The notes: generated by a model from the sequence alone, not told the origin. Shown: positions 26,118 to 34,746, numbered from the stretch's first letter. The stretch is 64,000 bases of DNA from JAMXLJ01 sp036558745 (GCA_036558745.1 DATBEZ010000021.1:1-64000), one strand, 5' to 3'. Numbers and translations: made by a program.

Positions 26118-27794
26118 TCATGGGGACGGGGCCCACTGGAACCGCGCGGCCATCAAGGGCAGGTTGTTGCCGCGCCGGACCAAGGCGATGGTGGTCGAGC
26201 TCGGGATCCGTAGGCCCGAGCTCGGGACGTCGATGAGGAACCAGTGCGAGAACGCGGGCGACCAGTCGGCGAAGTACGTGACGCCACGGGCGCGCGCGTA
26301 CGCGGCGATGCGATGCTTGCGCGTGGCGCGGTACGCATCGGGGTTCACGACGCCGTCGAGGTTCACCATGGTGAAGCGCTCGTCGGCCCAGTAGCTCGTT
26401 GCGCCGGTCTGCATGCCGGCGGCAACGCTGCCGTTCGGGATCTTCGACACGACCCGGCGGGCAGGCTCCGAGTAGCCGGTGGCGGCGTCGCTCGACGACA
26501 AGATGTGGTCGTTCGCGGTGAAGAAGCGCGCGGTCAGCCGCACCCCGACGAACAACGGGAACACGAGCAGCGCACACACGATCGCCATGCCGGCGTGGCG
26601 TGGCCCGAGGTGCACACGGGCAAGGCGCGCGGCGCCGAGCGCCACCAGCAGGGTGACGACCATGGCGACCGGGGCCAGGTATCGGGTGAAGTACCACGTC
26701 ACGCCGAACCACGCGTAGAAGAGCAGCAGCCCGGCGGCGAACACCGGGAGCGTGGCCACGATGGGACCCGCGGAGCGTTCGCGCTCGCGCGCCGGACCGA
26801 ACGACCGGGTGGAGGCGACGACCGCGGCCAGCAGCACCAAGCCGACGACCGCGACGAAGAACCCAACCGAGCCGACGGCGACGTGCGTGCCCAACTTCGT
26901 GCGGAGCCAGTTCCACACGTCGAACGGGCCGCCGGACGCGGCGCCGAGCGCGGACGAGAAGGTCGTCTCGTCGAAGTGGGTCGTGACGAGCGCGTGGGCG
27001 GCGGAACCGCTCGTCGGCACCACCGTCCCCATGTTGACCCAGGACCAGATCCACCACGGTGCCAGCACCAGCGCGCCCGCGATGCCCGACGGCACGAGGT
27101 CACGCGCTCGGCCGCGTACGAGCTGGACGATCCCGAGCAGCGCGACGAGGAGCAGGGCGTCGATCCGCGCCAGCACCGTAAGTCCCGCGACGGCACCCGC
27201 TGCGATCCACCATCGACGATCGTCCCGGTCGTTCGCGTGGATCCACACCGCGACGAGCAGCGCGTCGAGGAAGATCGCGAGCGACGTCTCGAGGCCACCG
27301 AGCGCCATGCTCAGCGCGACGGGCGAGATCGCCCACACGCCCGACGCGACGATCGCGGCGACCGACCCGGCGACGCGGTACGCGATCCAGCCGAGGACCG
27401 CGATCGTTGCCGCGTCGACGAGGACGAGGAACAAGAGGTTGATGCGGAGCGCCTGGGAACCGTCGGTGATCCAGAAGACCGGCGTCATCACGAACGCGAG
27501 CAACGGCTGGAAGCCGGTCGTGAGGGTATGACCGTCGGTCGTCGGCCCGTGCCCGTGGGCGATCGAGCGGGCGATCGTCAGGGTGTAGTAGGTGTCGTCG
27601 GGGATGAACAGCCGGTCGAGGACGACGAGCGACCGCGCGACCAGCGCGAGGCGCAGGACGAGCCCGCCGATGGTTGCCGCCGCGACACCGATGACGGCAG
27701 GGTTGCGGGTCCGGCGTCCGGTGGAGCCCCGGGCGAGCTCGTCGGTTCGCGCGGGCGCGGCTCCGGCGACGGCTCGGGCTTCTTGCCGCACCAT
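26118..27794 (-). CDS. GT-C type polyprenyl-linked glycosyltransferase (membrane)
   Basis: 558 aa from ATG 27794; the longer frame upstream runs antisense through another gene. About 11-12 hydrophobic helices. The first periplasmic loop has the acidic motif LFIPDDTYYTLTIARSIA (D-D near residue 66), the catalytic-loop feature of GT-C enzymes of the ArnT/PMT type; FWITDGSQ and YFTRYLAPV follow. The C-terminal ~110 residues form a soluble domain (NGSVAAGMQTGATSYWADERF and so on). Such enzymes transfer a sugar from a polyprenyl phosphate to a cell-envelope acceptor. It stands alone and is divergent from the next gene across 90 bp. Confidence 0.8.
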   Translation of the reverse strand: MVRQEARAVAGAAPARTDELARGSTGRRTRNPAVIGVAAATIGGLVLRLALVARSLVVLDRLFIPDDTYYTLTIARSIAHGHGPTTDGHTLTTGFQPLLAFVMTPVFWITDGSQALRINLLFLVLVDAATIAVLGWIAYRVAGSVAAIVASGVWAISPVALSMALGGLETSLAIFLDALLVAVWIHANDRDDRRWWIAAGAVAGLTVLARIDALLLVALLGIVQLVRGRARDLVPSGIAGALVLAPWWIWSWVNMGTVVPTSGSAAHALVTTHFDETTFSSALGAASGGPFDVWNWLRTKLGTHVAVGSVGFFVAVVGLVLLAAVVASTRSFGPARERERSAGPIVATLPVFAAGLLLFYAWFGVTWYFTRYLAPVAMVVTLLVALGAARLARVHLGPRHAGMAIVCALLVFPLFVGVRLTARFFTANDHILSSSDAATGYSEPARRVVSKIPNGSVAAGMQTGATSYWADERFTMVNLDGVVNPDAYRATRKHRIAAYARARGVTYFADWSPAFSHWFLIDVPSSGLRIPSSTTIALVRRGNNLPLMAARFQWAPSP

Positions 27795-27884
27795 GACAGG
27801 AGTGTACGAGCGGGAGCCGTCGCCGCCGGATTCCGGATCGCTCTCCGGACATGGCGACCATGCTGATGGGAGACTCGACAGCCG

Positions 27885-28886
27885 ATGCAGCCGTTGACCG
27901 CGATGGACGAGCACCTCCTCCACCAGACGCCCGAACCTTTGGCGAGCGTGGTGACCGACCACCCGCACTGGCGTGAGAGCTACTTCTTCGTCGCCCACCG
28001 GCCCGACACGCGCGGCGATCTCGTCATCCTGACGATGGCGACCTACCCGCAGCGGGCCCAGATCGACTCGTTGCAGATGGGCCGTGTCGGCGGCGAGCGC
28101 GTCATCGGACTGCAGATGCGCGCCCACGACGGGGATCCGCACACCGCCGACGTCGGCGCGGCGCGCGTCGAGATCGTGCGACCCTACGAGGAGGTGCACA
28201 TCTGGGCCGACGCCAAGCGCTGCGAGCTCGGCATGGATTTGACGTTCCGCGCCCGCACGAAATCGTACGGGTTGCGTCGCGGCACGATGCGCGCGGGCCG
28301 CGAGCTCATCTGGGACCAGAGCCACATGTTCCAGTCGGGGACCTACGAGGGCACCTACACCTTCCGGGGCACGACGTACGAGATGCACGACTGGTGGGGC
28401 CAGCGCGACCACTCGTGGGGCGTGCGCGACCACGGCCGCTGCCCGCTGTGGCTCTGGTTCCAGGTGCAGCTGCCCGACGGCTTCCTCGGCGTGTGGCACT
28501 GGGAGCTGGCCAACGGCGCGCGCGTCTACACCGACGGGTGCTGGGCGCCCGCCGACGGAGGGGAGGCCGTGCCGCTCGTCGACTTCGCTCACGACGTGGA
28601 ATGGGTCGACGAGAGCGGCGCGCCGGCCAAGTACGGCGAGCACGGCGACACGGTCACCGGGTTGCGTGGAACCGCGACGTTCACGCTCGAGGGTGGGCGT
28701 CGTGTCACGGTCGAGGCCGACGGAACGTTCGACCGCCCGTACGAGCCCTTCCACCGCGGCGGGCTGAACCAGATGCAGGTCCGCACCGACGACGGGCGCG
28801 CGGGCACCGCGATCTTCGAGGTGACCGGCGCGCACCATCATCGGTACTTCCCCGACACCACCTACCCGGGACCGCTGCCGTCATGA
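27885..28886 (+). CDS. DUF7064/DUF7065-like protein coupled to a phosphotransferase
   Basis: 333 aa with no signal peptide. Beta-rich, two related halves as in AttH/hydroxyneurosporene-synthase-like lipocalins: HWRESYFFVAHRP near 26, then DWWGQRDHSWGVRDHG near 168 with many aromatic and His residues that could line a pocket, and HHHRYFPDTTYPG at the end. I assign DUF7064-like from pattern memory; function unknown. The stop overlaps the start of the phosphotransferase gene (ATGA), so the two are made together and may act on the same compound, perhaps a steroid or terpenoid. Confidence 0.72.
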   Translation: MQPLTAMDEHLLHQTPEPLASVVTDHPHWRESYFFVAHRPDTRGDLVILTMATYPQRAQIDSLQMGRVGGERVIGLQMRAHDGDPHTADVGAARVEIVRPYEEVHIWADAKRCELGMDLTFRARTKSYGLRRGTMRAGRELIWDQSHMFQSGTYEGTYTFRGTTYEMHDWWGQRDHSWGVRDHGRCPLWLWFQVQLPDGFLGVWHWELANGARVYTDGCWAPADGGEAVPLVDFAHDVEWVDESGAPAKYGEHGDTVTGLRGTATFTLEGGRRVTVEADGTFDRPYEPFHRGGLNQMQVRTDDGRAGTAIFEVTGAHHHRYFPDTTYPGPLPS

Positions 28887-29959
28887 CGACACCGAGCACC
28901 ATCGCCGCCTCGCCCGAAGCCCTGACGCCCGAGTGGCTCACCGACGCGCTCGCGTCGGCCGGCCTGCTCGACGGCGCGACCGTCGTCGCGGTCAACGCCT
29001 CGTCCGTCGGCAGCGGCCAGATGTGCGACAGCGTGCGACTGCGCCTCACCTACGACCGGCGCACCGACGCGCCGGCCACGGTCATCGCGAAGCTTCCGGC
29101 CGCGGATCCCTCGAGCCGCGCGACCGCGATGGCGTTACGCAACTACGAGATCGAGGTGCGCTTCTACCAGCAGCTTGCACCCGAGCTCCCGGTGCGCACG
29201 CCGCACGTCCACTACGCCGACATCGACGTCGCGACCGCGAGCTTCGTGCTGTTGCTCGAAGACCTCGCGCCCGCGCAGCCCGGCGACCAGCTCACCGGTT
29301 GCTCACTCGACCACGCGGTCGTCGCCGTCGACGAGCTCGTGAAGCTGCACGCGCCCCGGTGGGACGACGCGTCGCTCGCGGAGCTCGAATGGCTCCACCG
29401 CGATCCCGAGGCTTCACGGATGTTCATGGCGGGGCTGCTCCCCAACCTCTGGGCCGGGTTCCGCGAGCGGTACGAGGACCGGCTCGGCGCCGACGTGCAC
29501 GAGACGGGCGACGCGCTCTTCGACGCGCTCGACCAGTACCTCGCGGCCGACACGACACCGTGGACCGTGACGCACGGCGACTACCGACTCGACAACCTGC
29601 TCTTCGGCGACGGGTCGGTCGCGGTCGTCGACTGGCAGACGAGTGCGCACGGCCCTGCGCTCGGCGACGTCGCGTACTTCATCGGTGCCGGTCTGCTTCC
29701 CGACGATCGTCGCGCCCACGAGGAAGACCTCGTCCGTCGCTACCACGACGGGATCGTGGCCGCCGGTGTGCGCGACTACGACTGGGACCGCTGCTGGACC
29801 GACTACCGGCGCGGGACGTGGGGCGGGCTGATCATGGCCATCGCCGCGTCGATGCTCGTTGAGCGCACCGAGCGGGGCGACGACATGTTCATGGTCATGG
29901 CGCACCGCCACGCCCGTCACGTCCTCGACCTCGACGCGATACGTCTGCTGAAGGACTGA
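28883..29959 (+). CDS. aminoglycoside-phosphotransferase/ecdysteroid-kinase-like phosphotransferase
   Basis: 358 aa from ATG 28883. Kinase-like fold: an N-lobe with ATVIAKLP (Lys binding ATP), the catalytic loop HGDYRLDNLLF (His-Gly-Asp, Asn) near 231, and the metal-binding VVDWQ near 249. This is the APH/choline-kinase superfamily; actinobacterial members of this subgroup phosphorylate small hydroxylated molecules, and many are annotated only as phosphotransferase. It overlaps the DUF7064-like gene by 4 nt, so the pair forms a unit. No resistance role should be assumed. Confidence 0.85.
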   Translation: MTTPSTIAASPEALTPEWLTDALASAGLLDGATVVAVNASSVGSGQMCDSVRLRLTYDRRTDAPATVIAKLPAADPSSRATAMALRNYEIEVRFYQQLAPELPVRTPHVHYADIDVATASFVLLLEDLAPAQPGDQLTGCSLDHAVVAVDELVKLHAPRWDDASLAELEWLHRDPEASRMFMAGLLPNLWAGFRERYEDRLGADVHETGDALFDALDQYLAADTTPWTVTHGDYRLDNLLFGDGSVAVVDWQTSAHGPALGDVAYFIGAGLLPDDRRAHEEDLVRRYHDGIVAAGVRDYDWDRCWTDYRRGTWGGLIMAIAASMLVERTERGDDMFMVMAHRHARHVLDLDAIRLLKD

Positions 29960-29965
29960 AGGCGA

Positions 29966-30009
29966 GGTGCGGCACTCAGGTGCGCGAACGCGTATCTGAG
30001 TGCCGCACC
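29966..30009. terminator. long convergent terminator hairpin
   Basis: 14-bp perfect arms GGTGCGGCACTCAG (29966-29979) and the complement (29996-30009). The 16 bases between continue to pair (GTGCGCG/CGCGTAT with two G-T pairs), leaving a 2-nt loop, so the whole is a near-continuous 21-bp stem. It separates the convergent phosphotransferase and VOC genes. Confidence 0.8.
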
Positions 30010-30021
30010 GTCCGTGGGGGA

Positions 30022-30420
30022 TCAGCTCGGCGGGGCGAAGAACTCCAAGGCGATGTTGTCGGGGTCCCGGAAGCTCAGGCCGGAGCCGTACGCCGCGTCC
30101 TTGATGCCGCCGTGCTCCACACCGAGCGTGTCGAGGCGTCGCGCCCACTGCTCGAGCTGGGTGCGGTTCGCGCAGCCGAACGCCACGTGGTCGAGGCCGA
30201 CGCGGTGCTCGTCGAAGGGCTCGTCGGGCCCCGGCTTCACGTGCTGGTGCAGACCGAGGAGCGTGCCGTTCCCGAGCAGGTACACGGTGTGGTGGAGGTC
30301 GGGGTCCGTGTCCTCGTCGATCACGGGCTGAGCGTCGAGGAGCGCCTCGTACCACGGAACGCTCACGGAGAGGTCGCGCACGGTGAGCGCGACATGGGTC
30401 AGCGCGGGAAACGTCGCCAT
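30022..30420 (-). CDS. VOC-family (glyoxalase-like) protein
   Basis: 132 aa from ATG 30420 with AAAGGA upstream. Two beta-alpha-beta-beta-beta modules: THVALTVRDLSVSVPWYEALL at the start, DHVAFGCANRTQLEQWARRL in the middle and SFRDPDNIALEFF at the end. Metal ligands would be H10 (THVALT), the His of DHVAF and the C-terminal Glu of LEFF, the classic set. The family includes glyoxalases, dioxygenases and antibiotic-binding proteins; the substrate is unknown. Same strand as, and downstream of, the sigma factor gene. Confidence 0.85.
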   Translation of the reverse strand: MATFPALTHVALTVRDLSVSVPWYEALLDAQPVIDEDTDPDLHHTVYLLGNGTLLGLHQHVKPGPDEPFDEHRVGLDHVAFGCANRTQLEQWARRLDTLGVEHGGIKDAAYGSGLSFRDPDNIALEFFAPPS

Positions 30421-30508
30421 CGGGGTCCTTTCGTCGTCGCGTGAACACCCGCGGTACGTGAGCAACGACAGCGCGGTTCTGGTGTCGCGCGTCACGCCCG
30501 AGGTGGCG

Positions 30509-31765
30509 TCACCCGGCCGCGCGACACGCGACGGCCCGGTCGAGCGACAGCTGACGCTCGCGCGCGTTCTGGGCCAAGGCCGCGGCGCGCTCGAACTCGG
30601 CCGCCGCTTCCTCGCGGCGGCCGAGCTTCTCGAGCAGATCGCCGCGCACGCTCCGCAGGAGGTGATACCGGTCGAGGGTGCCCGACTCCACGAGCTGGTC
30701 GACGAGGTCGAGCCCGGCGGCGGGGCCGAACGCCATCGAGACCGCGACCGCGCGGTTGAGCTCCACGATCGGCGACGGTGTCGCTTCGGTGAGCTCGCCG
30801 TAGAGCATCGCGACGCGTTCCCAGTCCGTCTCTCCCGGTCGGAACGCGCGCGCGTGGCACGCGGCGATCGCGGCCTGGAGCGTGTACGGACCGCGTTGCT
30901 CGGCGAGCTCCTCGGCCCGGGCCAACGACGCCAGGCCGCGGTTGATGAGGAGGCGGTCCCACTGCGTGCGATCCTGGTCGAGGAGCAGGATCGGCTCTCC
31001 GGTCGGACCGGTCCGGGCGCGCAGGCGCGACGACTGGATCTCCATCAGCGCGAGCAATCCGTGCACCTCGGCTTCGTCGGGACCGAGCGACGCGAGCAGA
31101 CGGCCGAGCCGCAGCGCGTCCGCGCACAGCTCCGGCCGGAGCCAGTCGTCGCCGGCGGTGGCCGAGTAGCCCTCGTTGTAGATGAGATAGACGACCTCGA
31201 GCACCGACGCGAGACGAGCCGCGCGATCGTCGCCGGTCGGCACCTCGAAGGGGACGCCCGCGTTCGAGATCGTCTTCTTGGCCCGCACGATGCGCTGCGC
31301 GATGGTCGCCTCGGGCAGCACGTAGGCGCGGGCGATCTCGGCCGTCGTGAGCCCGCCGACGAGACGCAACGTGAGCGCGACCCGTGCCGGGACCGGAAGC
31401 AGCGGATGGCACGCCGTGAAGATCAGTCGCAGCTGGTCGTCGTCGATGTGGTCCTCGAAGGAAACGTCGTCGAAGGGATCGTCGACCTCGGGTCCGGTTC
31501 CCAGCTGCGCGTACTTCGCCTCCCGCGTGCGGTCACGCCGGAACCGGTCGACCGCCTTGCGCTTGCCGACGGTCATGAGCCACGCGCCCGGGTTGTCGGG
31601 CGTTCCTTCGCGAGGCCACTGGCGCAACGCGTCCACCATCGCGTCCTGGGCGAGCTCCTCGGCGAGGTCGATGTCGCCGACGTAGCGCGTCAGGCCCGCG
31701 ACGATCCTCGGGAACTCGATCCGGAACACCGCTTCGGCAGCGGCGGTCGAATCGGTGGCCGGCAC
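30509..31765 (-). CDS. ECF42-type RNA polymerase sigma factor with C-terminal TPR domain
   Basis: 418 aa, GTG start. Region sigma2 is at about 12-80 (FPRIVAGLTRYVGDIDLAEEL, then GAWLMTVGKRKAVDRFRR) and sigma4 at about 125-180 (RLVGGLTTAEIARAYVLPEATIAQRI). A 230-residue C-terminal extension follows (DUF6596/TPR type) with LELNRAVAVSMAFGP-like and EAAAEFERAAALAQNARER helices. This architecture and length define ECF42, a group with no anti-sigma factor in which the C-terminal extension is required for activity and which is encoded beside DGPF (YCII) proteins. Exactly such a gene lies upstream at 32029-32364, across three 75-bp repeats. Confidence 0.9.
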   Translation of the reverse strand: MPATDSTAAAEAVFRIEFPRIVAGLTRYVGDIDLAEELAQDAMVDALRQWPREGTPDNPGAWLMTVGKRKAVDRFRRDRTREAKYAQLGTGPEVDDPFDDVSFEDHIDDDQLRLIFTACHPLLPVPARVALTLRLVGGLTTAEIARAYVLPEATIAQRIVRAKKTISNAGVPFEVPTGDDRAARLASVLEVVYLIYNEGYSATAGDDWLRPELCADALRLGRLLASLGPDEAEVHGLLALMEIQSSRLRARTGPTGEPILLLDQDRTQWDRLLINRGLASLARAEELAEQRGPYTLQAAIAACHARAFRPGETDWERVAMLYGELTEATPSPIVELNRAVAVSMAFGPAAGLDLVDQLVESGTLDRYHLLRSVRGDLLEKLGRREEAAAEFERAAALAQNARERQLSLDRAVACRAAG

Positions 31766-31800
31766 GCCACCGATTCAACCAGCCCCGCCCTGCCGGCCAC

Positions 31801-32025
31801 CGCTCGGGAGCTGACGGTCGCGCTCGCTCCGCCTTGTGCTGGCGCCATGCGGCGGAGCCGACGAGCTCCGCTCGCCGCTCGGGAGCTGATGGTCGCGCTC
31901 GCTCCGCCTTGTGCTGGCGCCATGCGGCGGAGCCGACGAGCTCCGCTCGCCGCTCGGGAGCTGATGGTCGCGCTCGCTCCGCCTTGTGCTGGCGCCATGC
32001 GGCGGAGCCGACGAGCTCCGCTCGC
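31801..32025. repeat. three tandem 75-bp repeats with internal hairpins
   Basis: Units at 31801-31875, 31876-31950 and 31951-32025 are identical except for one base in the first (GACGG against GATGG). Each contains the inverted repeat GCTCCGCC/GGCGGAGC and the palindrome TGGCGCCA, so each can form a hairpin. The array fills the gap between the DGPF gene stop and the sigma gene start. As 75 is divisible by 3, frames stay open through it; I treat these as non-coding. Confidence 0.92.
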
Positions 32026-32028
32026 CGC

Positions 32029-32364
32029 TCAGAAGACCGGGCGGATCCGGACCTCACCCTCGCCGAGCACGCTCACGAAGCGCTTCGACCACTCGATCGC
32101 CTCGTCCTTGTCGCGGCACTCGAGAAGGGCCCAACCGCCGACCAGCTCCTTCGCCTCCGTGAAGGGACCGTCGACAACGGTGAACTGCCCGTCCTTCAAC
32201 GTGATCTTGGCCCCCATCGCGGTGGGGGCGATCCCACCGGTGGCGAGGATCACGCCGGCGTTGGTCGCCTCCTCCACGAACTTGCCCATCTTCTCCATCA
32301 ACTCCGGGTTCGGGGGCGGAAGCGGGGTGGACTCGTCGGCCAGGGTGTAACCGAGGAACCTCAT
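32029..32364 (-). CDS. DGPF (YCII-related) protein, partner of the ECF42 sigma factor
   Basis: 111 aa from ATG 32364, preceded by AAGGAG. The family motif DGPFTEAKE is present near residue 68, in the alpha-beta ferredoxin-like YCII fold. GGIAPTAMGA and LVGGWALLECRDKDEAIEW also fit. In ECF42 systems these genes are the main sigma targets; their biochemical role is not established. A matching promoter lies at 32416-32444. The gene ends 4 nt before the repeat array. Confidence 0.9.
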   Translation of the reverse strand: MRFLGYTLADESTPLPPPNPELMEKMGKFVEEATNAGVILATGGIAPTAMGAKITLKDGQFTVVDGPFTEAKELVGGWALLECRDKDEAIEWSKRFVSVLGEGEVRIRPVF

Positions 32365-32415
32365 GGCGGAACTCCTTCTCGTCGGGGTGCGCTCGTGTCG
32401 AGCGCACCTGTCGAG

Positions 32416-32444
32416 GCGTCGATCGACGAGCCGCCGGATCGACA
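32416..32444 (-). promoter_or_regulatory. candidate ECF42 promoter of the DGPF gene
   Basis: On the minus strand TGTCGA (32444-32439) is followed, after 17 nt, by CGACGC (32421-32416). TGTCGA at -35 with a CGA-type -10 is, as I recall, the motif reported for ECF42 targets. It would give a 5' leader of about 44 nt. Two more TGTCGA copies (32396-32401 and 32409-32414) are on the plus strand. Confidence 0.5.
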
Positions 32445-32647
32445 CGACCACGAGAGAAATTTCGCGGCGTCACCGCCGGCGTTCGCGGTGTACCCCCGGG
32501 ACTACCACGCCGGGCGTAGCGGGACCCGGGCCGACGGTCGTTCGTACGCCGCTCGGCGCACGTGAGGAGCCGCCACCGGGGCGACGACGCGGGCCGGACC
32601 GATCGTCACGATGACGGTGACGCTCTCGCCCCGGAGGTTCACCGACC

Positions 32648-33202
32648 ATGACGACCGCGCTCAGCACCTCGCCGCCGCGAGCACCGCGCACGAACGTCGC
32701 CCGCGCCGACGGGTCGAGCGCCTTCCGGCTGCGCGGCCGCGCCCACAAGGCCGCGCTCACCGCGCACGTCCTCTCGTCGGTGGGCTGGTTCGGCATCGCG
32801 GTCACCGTCGCGTTCGCCGCCATCACGGCGGGCGTGACGGACGACGCGACGCTCGCGCACGCGCTCTACCGGACCATCGAGCTCGTTCCGCTCCTCTCGA
32901 TCCCGCTGGGTCTCGTCGCGGTGGCGACCGGTGCGCTGCTCGGCGTCGGGACCAAGTGGGGACTGGTCCGCCACTGGTGGGTGGTCGCGAAGATCGCGAT
33001 CTCCGCCGCCGTGATCGTGACGGACGCGTTCGTCGTCGGGAGCGCGGCGCACGACGTGGCCGCCGGCGGGGCGGCCAACGGGCTGTACGGGCCCGTGATC
33101 GCGCACGTCGTCGTGCTCGCCGGCGCGACGGTGCTGTCGGTCTTCAAGCCGCGCGGTCGTACGCCGTTCGGTCGGGTCGCGACGGAGCCGGCCGCCGCAT
33201 GA
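32648..33202 (+). CDS. four-helix integral membrane protein
   Basis: 184 aa from ATG 32648. After a polar N-terminus there are four hydrophobic helices (about 40-60, 78-100, 108-130 and 145-165), for example VLSSVGWFGIAVTVAFAAIT and IPLGLVAVATGALLGV, with KFKP-like charged ends. It resembles the small DUF2269-type membrane proteins, but I cannot assign it firmly. It is divergent from the DGPF gene; the 283-bp gap contains TGTCGA boxes, so it could share ECF42 control (inference). Confidence 0.75.
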   Translation: MTTALSTSPPRAPRTNVARADGSSAFRLRGRAHKAALTAHVLSSVGWFGIAVTVAFAAITAGVTDDATLAHALYRTIELVPLLSIPLGLVAVATGALLGVGTKWGLVRHWWVVAKIAISAAVIVTDAFVVGSAAHDVAAGGAANGLYGPVIAHVVVLAGATVLSVFKPRGRTPFGRVATEPAAA

Positions 33203-33215
33203 CGCGCTTCGGTGG

Positions 33216-34211
33216 TCACGCGGTCGTGTGGAGCGCGGGAAGTACCGACGCGGCGAAGTCCTCGTCGGAACGCTCGACCAGCTCGGCGTCCGCGTCGAGC
33301 GAGCCGGCGACGACGATCACCCGGTCCAAGCCCTCCGAGGCGAGCGCGGCCAGCCGCTCGGTCACTTCGGCGGCCGTCCCGACCGCCGCGAACCGGTCGA
33401 CGAACTCGTCCTCGAGACGTTGAGCTGCCGGTGCGGCGGCTTCAGCGTGGCGCGCGGGGTCGTAGTCGCCGGCGAGGCGCGCGATGCCGCTGCGCGTGGC
33501 GGACGACAAGCCGTCGGCGGACGCGACCGATGCCGAGAACCGGGCAAGGATCGCGGTGCTGCCGCGCACGAGGTCGCGCGCGACGGCCCGGTCACGGTGG
33601 ACGGCGACGTTCACGAACGCGCCCAACGACACGTGCGGGTTCACGGCCCGCGCGGTCGCCACGGCCCAGCGCACGCGCTCCGGCTCGGCGCCGACCGTGA
33701 AGTCGATCCGGTCCGCGTGACGGGCGGCGAGCCCGATGACGCGAGGCCCGGACGCGGCGACCGCGACGGGCACCTTGGTGAGTCCGAGGTCCGGGACCCA
33801 GCGTATGCCGTTCGCCGTGCCGTCGCGGTCCACCTGCTCGCCGCGCAGGTACGCCTGGACCTGCGTCAGCCCGACCTCGAAGCGCTCGAGCGCGATCGGC
33901 TCTCGACCGAGCTGGGAGAGCGCGGAGTCACCGCGCCCGAGCGCGAGCACGGCGCGCCCGTTGGTCTCCGCGTGCAGCGTCGCGGCCGCGGACGCAGTGA
34001 CCGCCGGATCGCGGGTCTCGGTGTTCGTGACACCCGGACCCAACGCGATCCGACCGGTCGCCGCGCCCGCGAGCGCGAGCTCCACCCAGATGTCGGCGTT
34101 GAGGTTCTGGCTGTCGGCGAGCAGGAACCCGTCGAAGCCCATGCGCTCCGCAGCGGCCGCCGCGGGTGCGACGCGGTGCGCCCACGAGAACGAGTGCAGC
34201 CAGACCTCCAT
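33216..34211 (-). CDS. LLM-class F420-dependent oxidoreductase
   Basis: 331 aa from ATG 34211, preceded by GGAGGG. A luciferase-like TIM barrel: MEVWLHSFSWAHRV at the start, MGFDGFLLADSQN, RIALGPGVTNTETRDPAV (the conserved T-N...R-P strand), RAVLALGRGDS and VPVAVAASGPRVIGLAARHADRI. These match F420-dependent reductases/dehydrogenases of the Mer/MSMEG type more than FMN luciferases. The substrate is unknown. Convergent with the membrane protein at 32648. Confidence 0.87.
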   Translation of the reverse strand: MEVWLHSFSWAHRVAPAAAAAERMGFDGFLLADSQNLNADIWVELALAGAATGRIALGPGVTNTETRDPAVTASAAATLHAETNGRAVLALGRGDSALSQLGREPIALERFEVGLTQVQAYLRGEQVDRDGTANGIRWVPDLGLTKVPVAVAASGPRVIGLAARHADRIDFTVGAEPERVRWAVATARAVNPHVSLGAFVNVAVHRDRAVARDLVRGSTAILARFSASVASADGLSSATRSGIARLAGDYDPARHAEAAAPAAQRLEDEFVDRFAAVGTAAEVTERLAALASEGLDRVIVVAGSLDADAELVERSDEDFAASVLPALHTTA

Positions 34212-34301
34212 CGACCCTCCGCGCGCTCGATGTCCGGCCGGTGAGGGTACGCGCCCGCGGCGCACGCGCTCTCGTGTGATCCGCGTGCGGCGCGTCGCCG
34301 C

Positions 34302-34688
34302 TCACACGTGCGAGGGCTGCGGCGCTTCGTGCTCCACCACGACCTCGTAGAGCGCGGGGCTGCTCGGGAACGCCTCCCAGCCCGGTGCGCCGACCACGCG
34401 ACGGAACTCCTCGGTGCCGTGCGCGGCCTGAAACGCCTCGAGCGACTCCCACCGGGCGACGTTGACGAAGCGGTAGTGCGCGTCGGGCGAGATGGCGCGG
34501 TGCAGCCGCAGCGACAGGTAGCCCGGCTGGGCCCGGAAGTAGCCGCTCGCCTCGGTCCACCTGGCCTGGAACTCGTCCTCCCGTCCCACGGGCACGACGA
34601 AGCTGTTGATCAGGGTCACGCCACCCGTGTGGTCGATCGTCGGAACCGTGGCCGTGCGGCCGTCCGGGTCGGTGGTCTCCCGCATCAT
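34302..34688 (-). CDS. antibiotic-biosynthesis-monooxygenase (ABM) domain protein
   Basis: 128 aa from ATG 34688 (a second ATG follows immediately), preceded by GAGGAGGAG. The ABM ferredoxin-like fold is seen in TLINSFVVPVGREDEFQARW, FRAQPGYLSLRLHRA and FVNVARWESLEAFQAAH. Members act as cofactor-less monooxygenases or haem-degrading enzymes; key residues are not diagnostic here. It is divergent from a TetR gene, and the 103-bp gap carries two palindromes, so it is probably the target of that regulator. Confidence 0.85.
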   Translation of the reverse strand: MMRETTDPDGRTATVPTIDHTGGVTLINSFVVPVGREDEFQARWTEASGYFRAQPGYLSLRLHRAISPDAHYRFVNVARWESLEAFQAAHGTEEFRRVVGAPGWEAFPSSPALYEVVVEHEAPQPSHV

Positions 34689-34715
34689 GTCTCCTCCTCG
34701 GCTCTTCGCCGGTGT

Positions 34716-34746
34716 TTGCACAACTGTGCAACGACGACACATGTGT
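34716..34746. promoter_or_regulatory. two palindromes in the ABM/TetR divergent promoter
   Basis: TTGCACA-AC-TGTGCAA (34716-34731) is a perfect 16-bp palindrome. ACACATGTGT (34737-34746) is a second. A good -10 box, TATACT (34746-34751), for the TetR gene touches the second. Such a layout fits binding of the TetR protein to both sites, with autoregulation. Confidence 0.65.

Noticed and set aside
28883..29959. Aminoglycoside resistance gene
   Set aside because: The kinase motifs are shared by the whole APH superfamily; the subgroup and the coupled DUF7064-like partner argue for a metabolic substrate.
31533..32057. Frames translating through the 75-bp repeats as a repeat protein
   Set aside because: They stay open only because 75 is a multiple of three, overlap the sigma gene in another frame, and lack a proper start.
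30509..32364. Repeat array as CRISPR
   Set aside because: Directly adjoining identical 75-bp units without unique spacers, and no cas genes.
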